A stretch of DNA of 64,000 bases from Dysosmobacter acutus (GCF_018919205.1 NZ_JAHLQN010000001.1:620001-684000); one strand, 5' to 3'; numbered from the stretch's first letter, positions 10,064-20,282 are shown. The notes: generated by a model from the letters alone, not told the origin. Made by a program: numbers and translations.

Positions 10064-10106
10064 TATAAAAAACAAGCCGGCAAAGGACAAAAGGTCCCTT
10101 GCCGGT
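10064..10106 (-). terminator. Terminator of the murT-gatD operon
   Basis: On the minus strand ACCGGCAAGGGAC pairs with GTCCTTTGCCGGC, followed by TTGTTTTTTATA, 9 bases after the gatD stop. Confidence 0.85.
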
Positions 10107-10114
10107 AAGGCGCT

Positions 10115-10840
10115 TCACTTCTCAAACCGCTTGCGCAGCTCCCGGACGGTGATGTCGTAGCCCTGTTCTTCGTAGGGGTAGATCGGCCACTCATCGGGGA
10201 GCTCGGCCCCGGCCCGCTGGCAGATGGTCTCCAAAAACCAGCGCAGCAGGCGGGGATTTTTCACCAGCACCGGGCCGGTGAGGTGGGTGCCAGCCACATG
10301 ACGGAGCAGCAGGCCCTCCGGCCCCAGGTCGTCGCTGTTGCCAAAGCCCAGAGAAAGGCCGGTCAGCAGCGGCGTCTCCACACCGGTGATGCGGCTGCAC
10401 TTGTTCATAAAGCCCACCACCGGCGCGTCGTAAAGCCCGGTGGCGCCGTACACATCGCCCACGATTCGCTTTGTGCCCTCCACCGAGTGGAACGGGCTCA
10501 GCCCCAAACAGGAGTGGACGCTGCCGGAGGCGTCGGTGACGTCCTCTCCCAGCAGCTCAAAGGAGCAGCCGGTGAAAAGCATGGGCACGCCGTCTTCCGC
10601 GGCCCGCCGCAGAGCGTCGCCGCAGCACCGGAAGTCCTCCAGCACGGCCTTCTGGCTCTTCTCTGTGGAGGCGCCCATGAAGACGAAGTCCGCTCCGGAA
10701 AAGTCCGACTGCCGGCAGGAAGCACAGCGCTCCACCTGGACCTCCAGGCCCAGATCCGTGAGATGGCGCTGCACCACCGCCACATTGGCCCAGTCGCCGT
10801 ACAGGCTGCACAGGTCCGGGTACAGATGCACTAATTTCAT
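10115..10840 (-). CDS. gatD: Lipid II isoglutaminyl synthase, glutamine amidotransferase subunit GatD
   Basis: A 241-residue class-I (CobB/CobQ-like) glutaminase. The nucleophile cysteine sits in FTGCSFELLG near residue 94 and the catalytic histidine in AGTHLTGPVLVKNP near 190, matching characterised GatD. It abuts murT with no gap. GatD supplies ammonia to MurT, which amidates the alpha-carboxyl of D-glutamate in lipid II, a modification needed for efficient transpeptidation in many Gram-positives. The complex is cytoplasmic. It is the last gene of a minus-strand operon. Confidence 0.93.
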   Translation of the reverse strand: MKLVHLYPDLCSLYGDWANVAVVQRHLTDLGLEVQVERCASCRQSDFSGADFVFMGASTEKSQKAVLEDFRCCGDALRRAAEDGVPMLFTGCSFELLGEDVTDASGSVHSCLGLSPFHSVEGTKRIVGDVYGATGLYDAPVVGFMNKCSRITGVETPLLTGLSLGFGNSDDLGPEGLLLRHVAGTHLTGPVLVKNPRLLRWFLETICQRAGAELPDEWPIYPYEEQGYDITVRELRKRFEK

Positions 10841-12172
10841 TTATTCGGCCTCCTTTTCCACGGTGGAGAGAATCTTCTCCCGGTCGGAGAAGCAGGTCAC
10901 CACGTATACGTCCTCGCTTCCGGAGGCCTTCAGGCAGTCGCTGGCAGCATGGATGTCCGGGTACAGCTGAATCTTATCCTGGGGCACCTCCGTGTAGAGG
11001 AAACGCTCCGCCAGGTCGTTGACGTACCGGCCGGCAAGCACCACCCGCTCCACATGGCCGCAGTTGAGCAGGTCGAAGTTGATATCCCACAGCCAGCTGG
11101 TCTCGCTGGTGAAGTACTTCCGGGACACGGCGTCCACAATGATCACCACGGTGCAGGGCGCGTCGGTGGAGCGGATATAGCTTAAGTTGGTGTCATAGGC
11201 CACGCTGTTCTCATGCTTGCTGGTCAGCAGCATGCCGTGGTGGCCGCCCAGGGTGAAGCGGACCATGCGGCCGTTTTTCAGAATATAGTTGTTGATGACC
11301 TGCACCGCCGTCTCCTGCCCCACGCCCACCAGAGAGCAGACGGAGTAGGCGGCCAGGATGTTGTACACATTGTAAATGCTGCGGAAGGCCAGCTGCACCT
11401 CCGCCTGGCCGTCTATGGTCAAAAGGCCGCAAGAGAGGTCCAGGGCGGTGGCGGTGAAGTCCGTTTCGTGGCGGTGGTGGCCGCAGGAGGGACAGTGGTA
11501 GCGGCCGATGTGGTTATAGTGGTAGTAGTCGTATTCCATGGGGCGCTTGCACACCGGGCAGAAGGCGCCATCCCGGTACATACCCACCGGCTCCTCCGTG
11601 TCGGAGGCCACGTGGTCCAGCCCAAACCATTTGACCTTTTCATGGTGCAAGGCAAAGCAGGAGACCAGGGGGTCGTCGGCGTTGAGCACCAGGGTGGTTT
11701 CCGGATGGATGGCCGGCTCAATGGCGTGATAGACCCACTCGGGGTGGCCGTTGCGGGTCAGCTGGTCCCGGTAAAGGTTGGTGATGACAAAGTGGGTGGG
11801 GTGGAAAAAGCGAAAGCTGTGGGCGGCATAGCGCTCGTCGGATTCGATGAGCAGCACATCGGCGTTTACCGTCCCGCCGAAGGTGGAGTGGGTCAGCACC
11901 ATGGTGGTTACGCCCTCGATCTGGTTGGAGCCCTCCTCGTTGTAGACCACCGACCGTCCGTCGGCGCGGAGGATGGAGGCGATCATCTCCACGGTGGAGG
12001 TCTTGCCGTTGCTGCCCGTCACCGCGATGATATACTTGGGCAGCCGTATCCGGCTCAAAATATCCGGGCAGAGCTTTAAGGCCACCTTGCCTGGCATGGA
12101 GCTGCCCTTCCCGACTAACTTGCCCACAGCCCGGCCCAATTTGCACACAAGAATGGCCAGAAATTTACGCAT
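10841..12172 (-). CDS. murT: Lipid II isoglutaminyl synthase, Mur-ligase subunit MurT
   Basis: 443 residues. The Mur-ligase ATP site VTGSNGKTSTVEMI is near residue 51, and the central domain carries a four-cysteine zinc ribbon (CPVCKRP ... CPSCGHH near 205-228) that is typical of MurT and absent from true Mur ligases. The C-terminal domain contains TNLSYIRSTD and the DUF1727-type end. It forms the amidotransferase with the immediately following gatD. It lies 18 bases after the cyclase gene in the same operon. Confidence 0.93.
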   Translation of the reverse strand: MRKFLAILVCKLGRAVGKLVGKGSSMPGKVALKLCPDILSRIRLPKYIIAVTGSNGKTSTVEMIASILRADGRSVVYNEEGSNQIEGVTTMVLTHSTFGGTVNADVLLIESDERYAAHSFRFFHPTHFVITNLYRDQLTRNGHPEWVYHAIEPAIHPETTLVLNADDPLVSCFALHHEKVKWFGLDHVASDTEEPVGMYRDGAFCPVCKRPMEYDYYHYNHIGRYHCPSCGHHRHETDFTATALDLSCGLLTIDGQAEVQLAFRSIYNVYNILAAYSVCSLVGVGQETAVQVINNYILKNGRMVRFTLGGHHGMLLTSKHENSVAYDTNLSYIRSTDAPCTVVIIVDAVSRKYFTSETSWLWDINFDLLNCGHVERVVLAGRYVNDLAERFLYTEVPQDKIQLYPDIHAASDCLKASGSEDVYVVTCFSDREKILSTVEKEAE

Positions 12173-12190
12173 GAATGTCCTTCCTTTCTC

Positions 12191-12826
12191 TTAATCCAAC
12201 CGGGCAATGGCCCGCACCGGCGCGCCGTCCGAGTCGTGAAAATGCAGCGGCAGGGCGCAAAAGGGGATCAGCACGCCCTCCGGCGCCGCGGCAAGCCGCA
12301 GATTTTCGATGCTCACCATCCCAGCGCCGAAGAGCAGCATGTGGTTGGAAAAGTCCGTCTCCGGCAGCAAGTCGATGGAGATGGCGTCGGTGCCGATGCC
12401 CTTCAAATCGCGGCCGGTGAGATAGGCCATGGCTTCCCGGTCCGGAACGGCAAAGTCGCCGTAGTACTCTGGCGTGCCCCACAGGGCCTCAAAGCCCGTG
12501 CGCAGCAGCAGGAAGTCCGCCCGCTCAATCTCCCGCTCATAGGGGCGCAGCACCTCCCGGGTCACCTGGGGACCCCGGAGAAGGGTGCAGTCAATCACCA
12601 GCGCCCGGCCGCAGAACCGGGAGACAGGCAGGGCGTCCAATGTGGCCCCGCCGGGGAGCATGTGGGCCGGCGCGTCCATATGGGTGCCGGTGTGGGAGGT
12701 CATGCGGAGCATCGTCTCACGGCAGCCGTTCTCCTTTAGGGTGGCGGCGGGGGAGAGGTCCGGGGAATCGGTGCCGGGATAGACCGGCATGCCGCCTGCA
12801 ATCAAATGTGTCAGATCAAGGATCAT
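12191..12826 (-). CDS. Cyclase family protein (kynurenine-formamidase-like hydrolase)
   Basis: 211 residues. The metal-binding motif HTGTHMDAPAH near residue 46 is the hallmark of the cyclase/KynB family, preceded by LDLTHLIAGGMPVYPG. Members hydrolyse amide or ester bonds using divalent metal. Substrate here is unknown, and no tryptophan-catabolic neighbours are present. It lies between mnmG (22 bases upstream) and murT (18 bases downstream), so it is co-transcribed with cell-wall and tRNA genes without obvious functional linkage. Confidence 0.85.
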   Translation of the reverse strand: MILDLTHLIAGGMPVYPGTDSPDLSPAATLKENGCRETMLRMTSHTGTHMDAPAHMLPGGATLDALPVSRFCGRALVIDCTLLRGPQVTREVLRPYEREIERADFLLLRTGFEALWGTPEYYGDFAVPDREAMAYLTGRDLKGIGTDAISIDLLPETDFSNHMLLFGAGMVSIENLRLAAAPEGVLIPFCALPLHFHDSDGAPVRAIARLD

Positions 12827-12848
12827 ATGTCCTCCTTATTCAGTGGGC

Positions 12849-14714
12849 TCAGCGGCTTAAGTATACCATCAGCACGGCGATGTCCGCCGGGGATACACCG
12901 GAGATGCGGGAGGCCTGCCCCAGGTTTGCCGGCCGGATTTCATTGAGCTTTTCCCGGGCCTCCAGCCGCAGCCCCTTGATGGCAGAGTAATCAAGCTCCG
13001 GCGGCAGCCGTTTTTTCTCCAATTGGTCGAACTCCGCCACCTGGCGCAGCTGGCGCCGGATGTAGCCCTCGTACTTGACGGATATCTCCACCTGCTCGGC
13101 GATGTCCCGGCGCAGATGGGGGAAGGCGGAGTCAAAGGCGGCCAGGTCCTCATAGCGGATGCCGGGCCGGCGCAGCAGGTCCAGCAGGCGGCAGCCGTCG
13201 GTGACATCGGCGGAATTCCGCTCGTTTAAAAAGGCGGAGAGCTCCGGCGAGGGCCCGATCCCCGCGTGGGCCAGCCGCTGGATTTCAGCGTTTACCGCCG
13301 CGTACTTCTCCTCCACTTCCCGCAGCCGCTCCCGGCTGACCAGCCCGATCTCGTGACCGATCCGGGTGAGCCGCTGGTCGGCGTTGTCCTGGCGCAGGAC
13401 CAGGCGGTATTCGCTGCGGGAGGTCATCATGCGGTAGGGCTCGTTGGTGCCCTTGGTCACCAGGTCGTCGATGAGGGTGCCGATGTAGGAGTCTGACCGG
13501 GAGAGCACCACGCCCTCCTTACCCTGAAGGCTTCTTGCGGCATTGACGCCGGCTAAAAACCCCTGGACCGCGGCCTCCTCATAACCGGAGGAGCCGTTGA
13601 ACTGCCCGGCCCCGTACAGCCCGGAGATAGCCTTCAGCTCCAGCGTGGGCTTCAGGGCCAGCGGGTCGATGCAGTCGTATTCGATGGCGTAGGCCGGGCG
13701 CATGATCTCCGCGTGCTCCAGGCCGGGGATGGAGTGGAGCATTTTGAGCTGCACCTCCTCCGGCATGGAGGAGGAGAAGCCCTGGACGTACAGCTCCTCC
13801 GTGTCCAGCCCCATGGGCTCGATGAACAGCTGGTGGCGCTGTTTGTCCGGAAAGCGCATGACCTTGGTCTCAAAGGAGGGGCAGTACCGGGGTCCCACCC
13901 CTTCGATGACGCCGGAGTAGATGGGGGAGCGGTCCAGGTTTTCCAGCACGGCCCGGCGGGTCTGCTCATTGGTGTAGGTGAGGTGGCACACGGCCCTGTT
14001 CCGGGGGACCTCCCGGGTGGAGTAGGAGAAGGGGACCGGCAGCTCGTCCCCCACCTGAAGCTCCATCCTTGAGAAATCCACGCTGCGGGCGTTGATCCGG
14101 GGCGGGGTGCCGGTTTTGAACCGACGCAGGGGAAGGTTCAGGGCCCGCAGGCAGTCCGAGAGGACAAGGGAGGCATGCATGCCATCGGGACCGGAGTCCT
14201 GGACGCACTCGCCCACCAGTGTGCGGCCCGAGAGGAAGGTGCCGGTGGCCAGGATCGCCGCCTGGACGCGGAACCGGGCACCGGTGGAGAGGGTCACGGA
14301 GCGGACCGCGCCGTCCTCCACGCCGATGTCCACCACCTCGCCCTGGCGGAGCGTCAGATTTTCCTGCCGTTCCAGAGTGTGCTTCATCACGTCCTGGTAC
14401 TTCCGCCGGTCCGCCTGGGCCCGGAGGGAATGGACCGCAGGGCCTTTGCCCCGGTTTAAAAGCCGATACTGGATGCAGCACTGGTCCGCAGCCCGGGCCA
14501 TTTCGCCGCCCAGGGCGTCCAACTCCCGCACCAGCTGGCCCTTGCCGGTGCCGCCGATGGCGGGGTTGCAGGGCATGTTGCCCACTGCGTCCAAGTTGAT
14601 GGTGAACACCACCACCCGGCAGCCCAGCCGGGCGGCGGCCAGTCCGGCCTCAATGCCCGCGTGGCCGGCGCCGATCACCGCGATATCAAATTCTCCTGCG
14701 TGAAAGGTCTGCAT
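12849..14714 (-). CDS. mnmG: tRNA uridine-5-carboxymethylaminomethyl(34) synthesis enzyme MnmG
   Basis: 621 residues, full length. The FAD-binding motif [12 protein letters not shown] lies at ~14-25. [36 protein letters not shown] and the C-terminal helical region ([24 protein letters not shown]) are diagnostic. With MnmE it modifies U34 of several tRNAs using FAD, tetrahydrofolate and glycine or ammonia. mnmE and rsmG are not neighbours in this window. It is the second gene of the metallophosphoesterase-mnmG-cyclase-murT-gatD run, with small gaps. Confidence 0.97.
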   Translation of the reverse strand: MQTFHAGEFDIAVIGAGHAGIEAGLAAARLGCRVVVFTINLDAVGNMPCNPAIGGTGKGQLVRELDALGGEMARAADQCCIQYRLLNRGKGPAVHSLRAQADRRKYQDVMKHTLERQENLTLRQGEVVDIGVEDGAVRSVTLSTGARFRVQAAILATGTFLSGRTLVGECVQDSGPDGMHASLVLSDCLRALNLPLRRFKTGTPPRINARSVDFSRMELQVGDELPVPFSYSTREVPRNRAVCHLTYTNEQTRRAVLENLDRSPIYSGVIEGVGPRYCPSFETKVMRFPDKQRHQLFIEPMGLDTEELYVQGFSSSMPEEVQLKMLHSIPGLEHAEIMRPAYAIEYDCIDPLALKPTLELKAISGLYGAGQFNGSSGYEEAAVQGFLAGVNAARSLQGKEGVVLSRSDSYIGTLIDDLVTKGTNEPYRMMTSRSEYRLVLRQDNADQRLTRIGHEIGLVSRERLREVEEKYAAVNAEIQRLAHAGIGPSPELSAFLNERNSADVTDGCRLLDLLRRPGIRYEDLAAFDSAFPHLRRDIAEQVEISVKYEGYIRRQLRQVAEFDQLEKKRLPPELDYSAIKGLRLEAREKLNEIRPANLGQASRISGVSPADIAVLMVYLSR

Positions 14715-14747
14715 ACTCAGTTCCTCGAATACATGGAATAAAAGCGC

Positions 14748-15608
14748 TCAGCCCCGTGTCAGAGTCAGCACCACGATCTCCGGACGGTTGAAGAGCCGGA
14801 AGGTAGGGCCGGAGTTGCCAAGCCCCCGGGAGACCAGCACCCGCCGGCCCTCCACCTCATAAAATCCCGCGGTGTAGGAGGGGAAGAGGTCGTGATTGGT
14901 GCCCACCAGGCCGTCGGTGAAGGGCAGGCGGAAAAGGCCGCCGTGGCCGTGGCCGGAGAGGGTCAGGTCGTAGCCCAGCCGGTAATACTCCGAGGCAAAG
15001 CGGTCGTTGCGGTGGGCCAGCAGCAGCCGGAAGTCGTTCTTGCCGTACCGCTCTATTAAAGACAGGGCCACATCCTCCGGTGTGGGCTGGTCGGCATAGC
15101 CGTTGGGGTCGTCCACGCCGGAGAGAAGGATGCGCTGTCCGTTTCTCTCAAAAGGGACCGTCTCGTCGGAGAGCACGGTCACGCCCCCATTTCGCAGGGC
15201 GGTCTTCAGCTCCTCCGCCACGCTGGTGCCCATGGCCCAGTCGTGGTTTCCTGTGACAAAATAGGTGGGCGCGATGGCGGCCAGGGCGGCGCCCAAGTCA
15301 CCCGCATAGGAGACCGGCGTCTGGCGGAACCGATCCAGGATGTCGCCGGTGACGGCGATCAGATCCGGCGCCTGCTCCCGAACGGCCTTCAGCAGAGAAT
15401 TATTTCCCTTCCCGAACTCCTTGCCGTGGAGATCGGACAGCAGCACGATCCGCAAGCCCTCAAATGACTCCGGCAGCCGGGAGGAGGAAAAGGTGAAGGC
15501 GTCGGTCTGCAGGCTGTTGCTGCTCCACCAGAGGAAGGCCGCGCCGACGATCAGGACAGGGATGGCCGCTTTAAAAAAACGGCGGGCGGGATGAGGATGT
15601 CTTGCCAT
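14748..15608 (-). CDS. Membrane-anchored metallophosphoesterase (YkuE/YaeI-like)
   Basis: 286 residues. One N-terminal transmembrane segment (~12-28) precedes a calcineurin-like phosphoesterase domain with the ordered metal motifs SDLHG (~58), TGDILDR (~88), GNHDW (~121), LAHRND (~198) and SGHGHGG (~219). The last motif carries the paired histidines. YkuE-type enzymes cleave phosphoesters or UDP-lipid diphosphates at the membrane; the exact substrate is unknown. It is the first gene of the minus-strand operon leading to mnmG. Confidence 0.87.
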   Translation of the reverse strand: MARHPHPARRFFKAAIPVLIVGAAFLWWSSNSLQTDAFTFSSSRLPESFEGLRIVLLSDLHGKEFGKGNNSLLKAVREQAPDLIAVTGDILDRFRQTPVSYAGDLGAALAAIAPTYFVTGNHDWAMGTSVAEELKTALRNGGVTVLSDETVPFERNGQRILLSGVDDPNGYADQPTPEDVALSLIERYGKNDFRLLLAHRNDRFASEYYRLGYDLTLSGHGHGGLFRLPFTDGLVGTNHDLFPSYTAGFYEVEGRRVLVSRGLGNSGPTFRLFNRPEIVVLTLTRG

Positions 15609-15697
15609 GATTTGCTCCTTCTGTGATATAACGATTAGTATACCACAAAGAAGAGTGAAATGGCGAGAAAAAGTGAGACAAAAATCGCCCTTTCCGC

Positions 15698-15736
15698 AAA
15701 AAAAGCGCAGGGCCGCCAGCCGGGGCGGCCCTGCGC
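15698..15736 (-). terminator. Terminator of the MarR-ABC operon
   Basis: On the minus strand GCGCAGGGCCGCC pairs with GGCGGCCCTGCGC, followed by seven Ts. It starts 9 bases past the permease stop. Confidence 0.9.
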
Positions 15737-15744
15737 GGCGCGCG

Positions 15745-18700
15745 TTACTCCGCGCTCTTGAGGGATTCCACCATGTCGATTTTTTTCATCTTCCGGTGGG
15801 ACATGAGGTTGACCAGGATGGAGAAGCCCGCGGTGAGCACAGCGGCCCAGAGATAGGCCATGGGGTCGGTCTCCCGACCGAACATCATGAGGTCGATTTC
15901 CACCGACTTCACCAGCCAGGTGTGGAGATAATGGCCCGACAGGATGCCAAGGCCGATGCCCGCCGCCGTCAGCACCACGTTCTCCCGGTTCACATAGGCG
16001 GAGACCTCCCGGTCGAAAAAGCCCAGGACCTTGATGGTGGCCAGCTCCCGCTTACGCTCGGTGATGTTGATGTTGGAGAGGTTGTAGAGCACCACCAGCG
16101 CCAGGGCGGCGGCGGAGAGAATGACGATGACCACCACGAAGTCAATCCGCTCCATGGAGTGAAGGTAGGTGTTGCGGGTCTCGGCGATGCGGGACACGGA
16201 GGCCACGCCGTGGAGGCTCATCAGATCGGAAAAAATCCGGTCGCACAGCTGCTCCGTGTCCTCAGTGAACGTCAAAAGGTAGGCGTTCTCCGCATAGGAC
16301 TGGCGGAAGACCTCCTCATAATAGGCCGGGGTCATGTAGACAAAGTGGGCCAGGTAGTGTTCGTTGACGGCCCGGACCGTGACCGTGGCCCTGGAGTCTC
16401 CGTCCAGGGTGAAGGAGTCGCCCACGCCCACGTGCAGCAGCTCCGAAAGCTTCTGGTCGATGATGACGCCGTCCTCCGGCACTTGCAGGGGCTCGCCGGT
16501 GCGATAGTCCCGCAGCTCCACAAAGCCGGCGATTTCCTCCGGGTCCACCACCTCCACATAGGCGGTGGTGCTGTAGACGCTGGATTCAGCGGTGGCGTTG
16601 CCCAGCCGGCAGGGCATGAAGTCCACGATGTCTGCCTCAGCGCCCAGGTAGCGGTCAATGTCCGCCTTCTCCTCCTCAAGGACATTGCCGGCCAGCGCCG
16701 CCTGAGCAGTATAGTGGTAGATATCCTGGTACTGGCGGTTCATGGTCACCATCAGCGAAGAGCGCAGGCCGAACCCGGCGATGATCAGCGCGGTGCAGCC
16801 GCCGATGCCGATGACGGTCATGAAGAACCGCTTCTTATAGCGCAGCAGGTTCCGCGCCGTGACCTTGCGCTGGAAGCTCATGCGGCGCCAAAGGGGCCGG
16901 ATGTACTCAAGAATCACCCGCTTGCCCGGTTTCGGCGACTTGGGCCGCATCAAATTGGCCGGGGTGAGCGCCAAGGTGGAGAGGCAGGCGGCGCAGGAGG
17001 CAAGAGAGGTGCAGGCCACGGCGGAGAGCAGGGAGAAGACGCTGATGGAGGGATACTGCCGCAGCAGGATATCCGGCATCTGATACATGATCTGATAGGC
17101 GGTGAAAATCATCTTGGGAAACAGCGTGTACCCCATGACCAGGCCCAGAATGCCGCCGATCAGAGCGGGCAGCAGCCCGTAGCCCAGATACTTGCGGGAG
17201 ATGGCCATTCGGCCGTAGCCCAGGGCCTTCAGACAGCCGATCTGGGTGCGCTGATCCTCCACCATGCGGGTCATGGTGGTGAGGCACACCAGCGCGGCCA
17301 CCAGAAAAAAGAGCAGCGGGAACACGGAGGCCAGGTTTCCCATACGGTCCGCGTCCTGGCCGAAGCCAAGGTAGCCTGGATTGGAGTCCCGGCTGAGCAC
17401 GTACCACTCACAGGTCCCGATGTCGGCCACCTTCCGCCGGGCGTCGGCCAGCTCCCGCTGGGCATCGGCAATCTTATCCTCCGCCTCCGCCTTGCCGTCG
17501 TAGTATTTGGCCAGACCGTCGTTGTAGTCGGCCTCGCCGCTCATCAGCTCCCGCTGGGCGTCGGCGATCTCCGCGTTGGCGTCGGCCACTTGCTCCGCCA
17601 GCTCCTGCTCGGCGTCGGCCACCTCCTGGAGTCCGTCCTCAAACTCCTCCCAGCCGTTGTCCAGGTCCATCCGGGCGCTGATGAGCGCCGCCTTGGCGTC
17701 GTCCAGTTCCTCGGCGCCCTCGTCCAACTGCTTCTTTGCATCGTCCAACTGCGCCTTGGCGTCCTCCAGCTGCGCCCAGGACTCCTCCAATTTCTTCTTG
17801 CCGGCCAGGTATTGGGCCTCGCCGGCCTGGAACTCCTCCACGCCGCTTTCGTAGCGGTCCCGGCCGCTGTCCAACTGGTGCTTGGCGTCCAGAAGATACT
17901 CCGAGCCGATGGGGCCGCCGGAGTCCGCGTCGGTAAAGCTCTCATGAATTTTGGGCATCACCGCGTCCACCACGGCGCAGACCACGGGGCCCGTCTGGGG
18001 ATCGGCCATGGCGGCAAGCAGCTCCCCCGCGTCGGAGAAGTACATGCCCTGCTCCGCAAGAGCGGAGTTCACACCGCCCAACACCATGGAGGCGGCCAGA
18101 TACGCCTGCGCTCCGTCACCGCCGGCGGCCAGGGCCAGAAGCTCAGCGGAGGAGAGGGAGGTCAGGCCGTAAATCTGGGAGAGCACGTTGTCCACCGCGG
18201 CGCAGAGAACAAAGCCCTCCTCCTCATCGGCCATGGCGGCAAGCAGCTCGTCGCCACTTTCAAAGGCCATGCCGGTGGCCTGGCTCACCAGAGGCACCAG
18301 TGCCTCCATCAGCGCGTCAAACTGGGCCTGGCTGGTGGCCAAAAGGTGCTTGGCGTCGGAGAGGGCGTCTCCGCCGGCGCTCAGCTCCGCCCAGGCGTCG
18401 TCCAGCTCCTTTTTGCCCTTGGCGTACTCCGCAAGGCCCTCCTCATAGTCCGCAAGACCATCTTCATACTCCGCCACGCCGTCGTTGTAGTCCTCTATCG
18501 CGTCCTCATAGGCAAAATACCCTTCGGCGTATTCCTGCTCGCCGTCGTCCAACTTGATCTGGGCATCCGTCAGGTCCGATTTGGCGTCGTCGATCTGGCG
18601 CTGGGCATCGGCGGTTTCATCGGCCAGAGTGGCCTTGGCACGGCGCAGCTCACCCCATCCGTCGTTCAACTCCCGCCGTCCGCTGACAAGCTCCGCCCAG

Positions 18701-19551
18701 GCGTCGTCCAATTCCTCCTGGGCCTCTTCCTTTGCGTCGTCCAACTCCTGCTGGGCCTCGCTCAGCTTGTCGTTGGCCTCGTCCACCAGACCCTCCCGCC
18801 GCAGCACCGCCCGCTGGTCCGCCAGGGGCTCCAGGTTGTCGATGACGCCGTCCACCTTGGTTTCGTACCCGTCGTAAAAGGCGGTTTCCGCCTCCGCGCC
18901 CTCCACCTGAAGGTAGATGGCGGTGTAGTAGTCCATGTCAAAGGCCTCCCGTGGGAGGTAGAGATAGGCGGAGACCTTGCCGGTGCCAAGGGTGGAGGCC
19001 CCCCGCTCCACGCTGATGTACAGGGGGCTGGTGACCACGCCCACAATGGTGAAGCTGCGCCGGAGCAGCGCGTCCTTGTAGTCCCCTTCGGTCTTCAGCG
19101 ACAGGGAGTCCCCTATGTCAAGACCAAGAATGTCAAGAATGTTCCGGTCCACGGCGCACTCATCCTCCGACCGGGGCAGCCGCCCCTGGTCCAGCTGGAG
19201 GAGGTTCAGCTGCTGGGGCAGGGAATAGGCCTTGACCACAATGTCCAATTCCGCCGAGGAGGCAAAGGCGTCGATGACATAGGCGCCCTCGCCGCCGGAG
19301 ATTCCATCCTCCATGAGCAAGGTCTGAAGGTCCTCCTCCGTAAGGCCAAGGGTGGAGAGAATCTGAATGTCCATCACCTGGTGGCCGTCCATATAGGCGT
19401 CGCAGGTGGCCTTCATGTCCGGGGCGGTGGAACGCAGACCGGAGAGAAACGCCACCGCCAGGGCCACCAGAATCAAAATGGACAAAAAGCGGCTGCGGGT
19501 GTTGCGGACCTCCCGGGTAAAGTCCCTTGTGATGGCCTTCACTGCGTTCAC
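15745..19551 (-). CDS. Large FtsX-type ABC transporter permease with long coiled-coil extracellular region
   Basis: 1268 residues. An N-terminal transmembrane helix (~20-45) is followed by a MacB-like periplasmic-type domain and a very long Asp/Glu/Ala/Leu-rich coiled coil (~260-720, with repeats such as AQLDDAKKQLDEGAEELDD). The first FtsX core comes at ~740-880 (VFPLLFFLVAALVCLTTMTRMVEDQRTQIGCLKALGY), then a second domain and a C-terminal FtsX core (~1115-1268, ERKRELATIKVLGF). Such permeases work with a LolD/MacB-type ATPase, which is the next gene upstream. They act by mechanotransmission or export at the cell surface rather than by a defined import channel. The cargo is unknown. Confidence 0.88.
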   Translation of the reverse strand: MNAVKAITRDFTREVRNTRSRFLSILILVALAVAFLSGLRSTAPDMKATCDAYMDGHQVMDIQILSTLGLTEEDLQTLLMEDGISGGEGAYVIDAFASSAELDIVVKAYSLPQQLNLLQLDQGRLPRSEDECAVDRNILDILGLDIGDSLSLKTEGDYKDALLRRSFTIVGVVTSPLYISVERGASTLGTGKVSAYLYLPREAFDMDYYTAIYLQVEGAEAETAFYDGYETKVDGVIDNLEPLADQRAVLRREGLVDEANDKLSEAQQELDDAKEEAQEELDDAWAELVSGRRELNDGWGELRRAKATLADETADAQRQIDDAKSDLTDAQIKLDDGEQEYAEGYFAYEDAIEDYNDGVAEYEDGLADYEEGLAEYAKGKKELDDAWAELSAGGDALSDAKHLLATSQAQFDALMEALVPLVSQATGMAFESGDELLAAMADEEEGFVLCAAVDNVLSQIYGLTSLSSAELLALAAGGDGAQAYLAASMVLGGVNSALAEQGMYFSDAGELLAAMADPQTGPVVCAVVDAVMPKIHESFTDADSGGPIGSEYLLDAKHQLDSGRDRYESGVEEFQAGEAQYLAGKKKLEESWAQLEDAKAQLDDAKKQLDEGAEELDDAKAALISARMDLDNGWEEFEDGLQEVADAEQELAEQVADANAEIADAQRELMSGEADYNDGLAKYYDGKAEAEDKIADAQRELADARRKVADIGTCEWYVLSRDSNPGYLGFGQDADRMGNLASVFPLLFFLVAALVCLTTMTRMVEDQRTQIGCLKALGYGRMAISRKYLGYGLLPALIGGILGLVMGYTLFPKMIFTAYQIMYQMPDILLRQYPSISVFSLLSAVACTSLASCAACLSTLALTPANLMRPKSPKPGKRVILEYIRPLWRRMSFQRKVTARNLLRYKKRFFMTVIGIGGCTALIIAGFGLRSSLMVTMNRQYQDIYHYTAQAALAGNVLEEEKADIDRYLGAEADIVDFMPCRLGNATAESSVYSTTAYVEVVDPEEIAGFVELRDYRTGEPLQVPEDGVIIDQKLSELLHVGVGDSFTLDGDSRATVTVRAVNEHYLAHFVYMTPAYYEEVFRQSYAENAYLLTFTEDTEQLCDRIFSDLMSLHGVASVSRIAETRNTYLHSMERIDFVVVIVILSAAALALVVLYNLSNINITERKRELATIKVLGFFDREVSAYVNRENVVLTAAGIGLGILSGHYLHTWLVKSVEIDLMMFGRETDPMAYLWAAVLTAGFSILVNLMSHRKMKKIDMVESLKSAE

Positions 19552-19577
19552 CTCCTCCTGTCAACAGATGCGCAGAC

Positions 19578-20282
19578 TCACCATTCGATCTGCTCCACCG
19601 GTGTGGGCTGACGGCAGCACCGCATATCCGCCACGGTGCCGTTTTTGATGCGGATCACCCGGTCCGCCATGGGTGTCAGGGCGCTGTTGTGGGTGATGAC
19701 CACCACGGTGACGCCCTTTTGCCGGCAGGTGTCCTGAAGCAGCTTCAGGATAGACTTTCCCGTCTGATAGTCCAGCGCGCCGGTAGGCTCGTCGCACAGC
19801 AGCAGCTTGGGATTTTTGGCCAGGGCCCGGGCGATGGCCACCCGCTGCTGCTCGCCGCCGGAGAGCTGGGCCGGGAAATTGTTCATCCGCTCCCCCAGCC
19901 CCACCTCCTGAAGCACTGTGGCCGCGTCCAGGGGCTGGCGGCAGATCTGGGAGGCCAGCTCCACATTTTCCAGGGCGGTCAGGTTCTGCACCAGGTTATA
20001 AAATTGAAAGACAAAGCCGATGTCGTGGCGGCGGTAGGCGGTCAGCTGCCGGGACGTCATGCCGCTGATAAGGCTGCCGTCCACCCGAATGGTGCCGCCG
20101 GAGCAGCCGTCCATGCCGCCAAGCATATTCAAAACCGTGGTCTTACCGGCACCGGAGGGGCCCACAATCACGGCAAACTCCCCTTTTTCAATGGAGAAGC
20201 TGACGTTGTCCACCGCCCGTATGGTGATTTCTCCCATGCGGTAGACCTTGGATACCTCTTCAAATGTGACAAAGGCGCTCAT
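19578..20282 (-). CDS. ABC transporter ATP-binding protein (LolD/MacB type)
   Basis: 234 residues with all ATPase motifs: Walker [10 protein letters not shown] (~41), Q-loop FVFQFYNL, signature [15 protein letters not shown] (~140), Walker [13 protein letters not shown] (~160) and H-loop VITHN. The start overlaps the marR stop by 4 bases (ATGA type), and the permease starts 26 bases downstream, so the three genes form one operon. It energises the large FtsX permease. Confidence 0.93.
   Translation of the reverse strand: MSAFVTFEEVSKVYRMGEITIRAVDNVSFSIEKGEFAVIVGPSGAGKTTVLNMLGGMDGCSGGTIRVDGSLISGMTSRQLTAYRRHDIGFVFQFYNLVQNLTALENVELASQICRQPLDAATVLQEVGLGERMNNFPAQLSGGEQQRVAIARALAKNPKLLLCDEPTGALDYQTGKSILKLLQDTCRQKGVTVVVITHNSALTPMADRVIRIKNGTVADMRCCRQPTPVEQIEW

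Noticed and set aside
15607..19611. 1334-codon plus-strand ORF opposite the FtsX permease
   Set aside because: It is antisense to a clear ABC permease. Its low-complexity His/Gly/Gln/Val-rich translation is a by-product of GC-rich codon bias, with no ribosome-binding site or domain.
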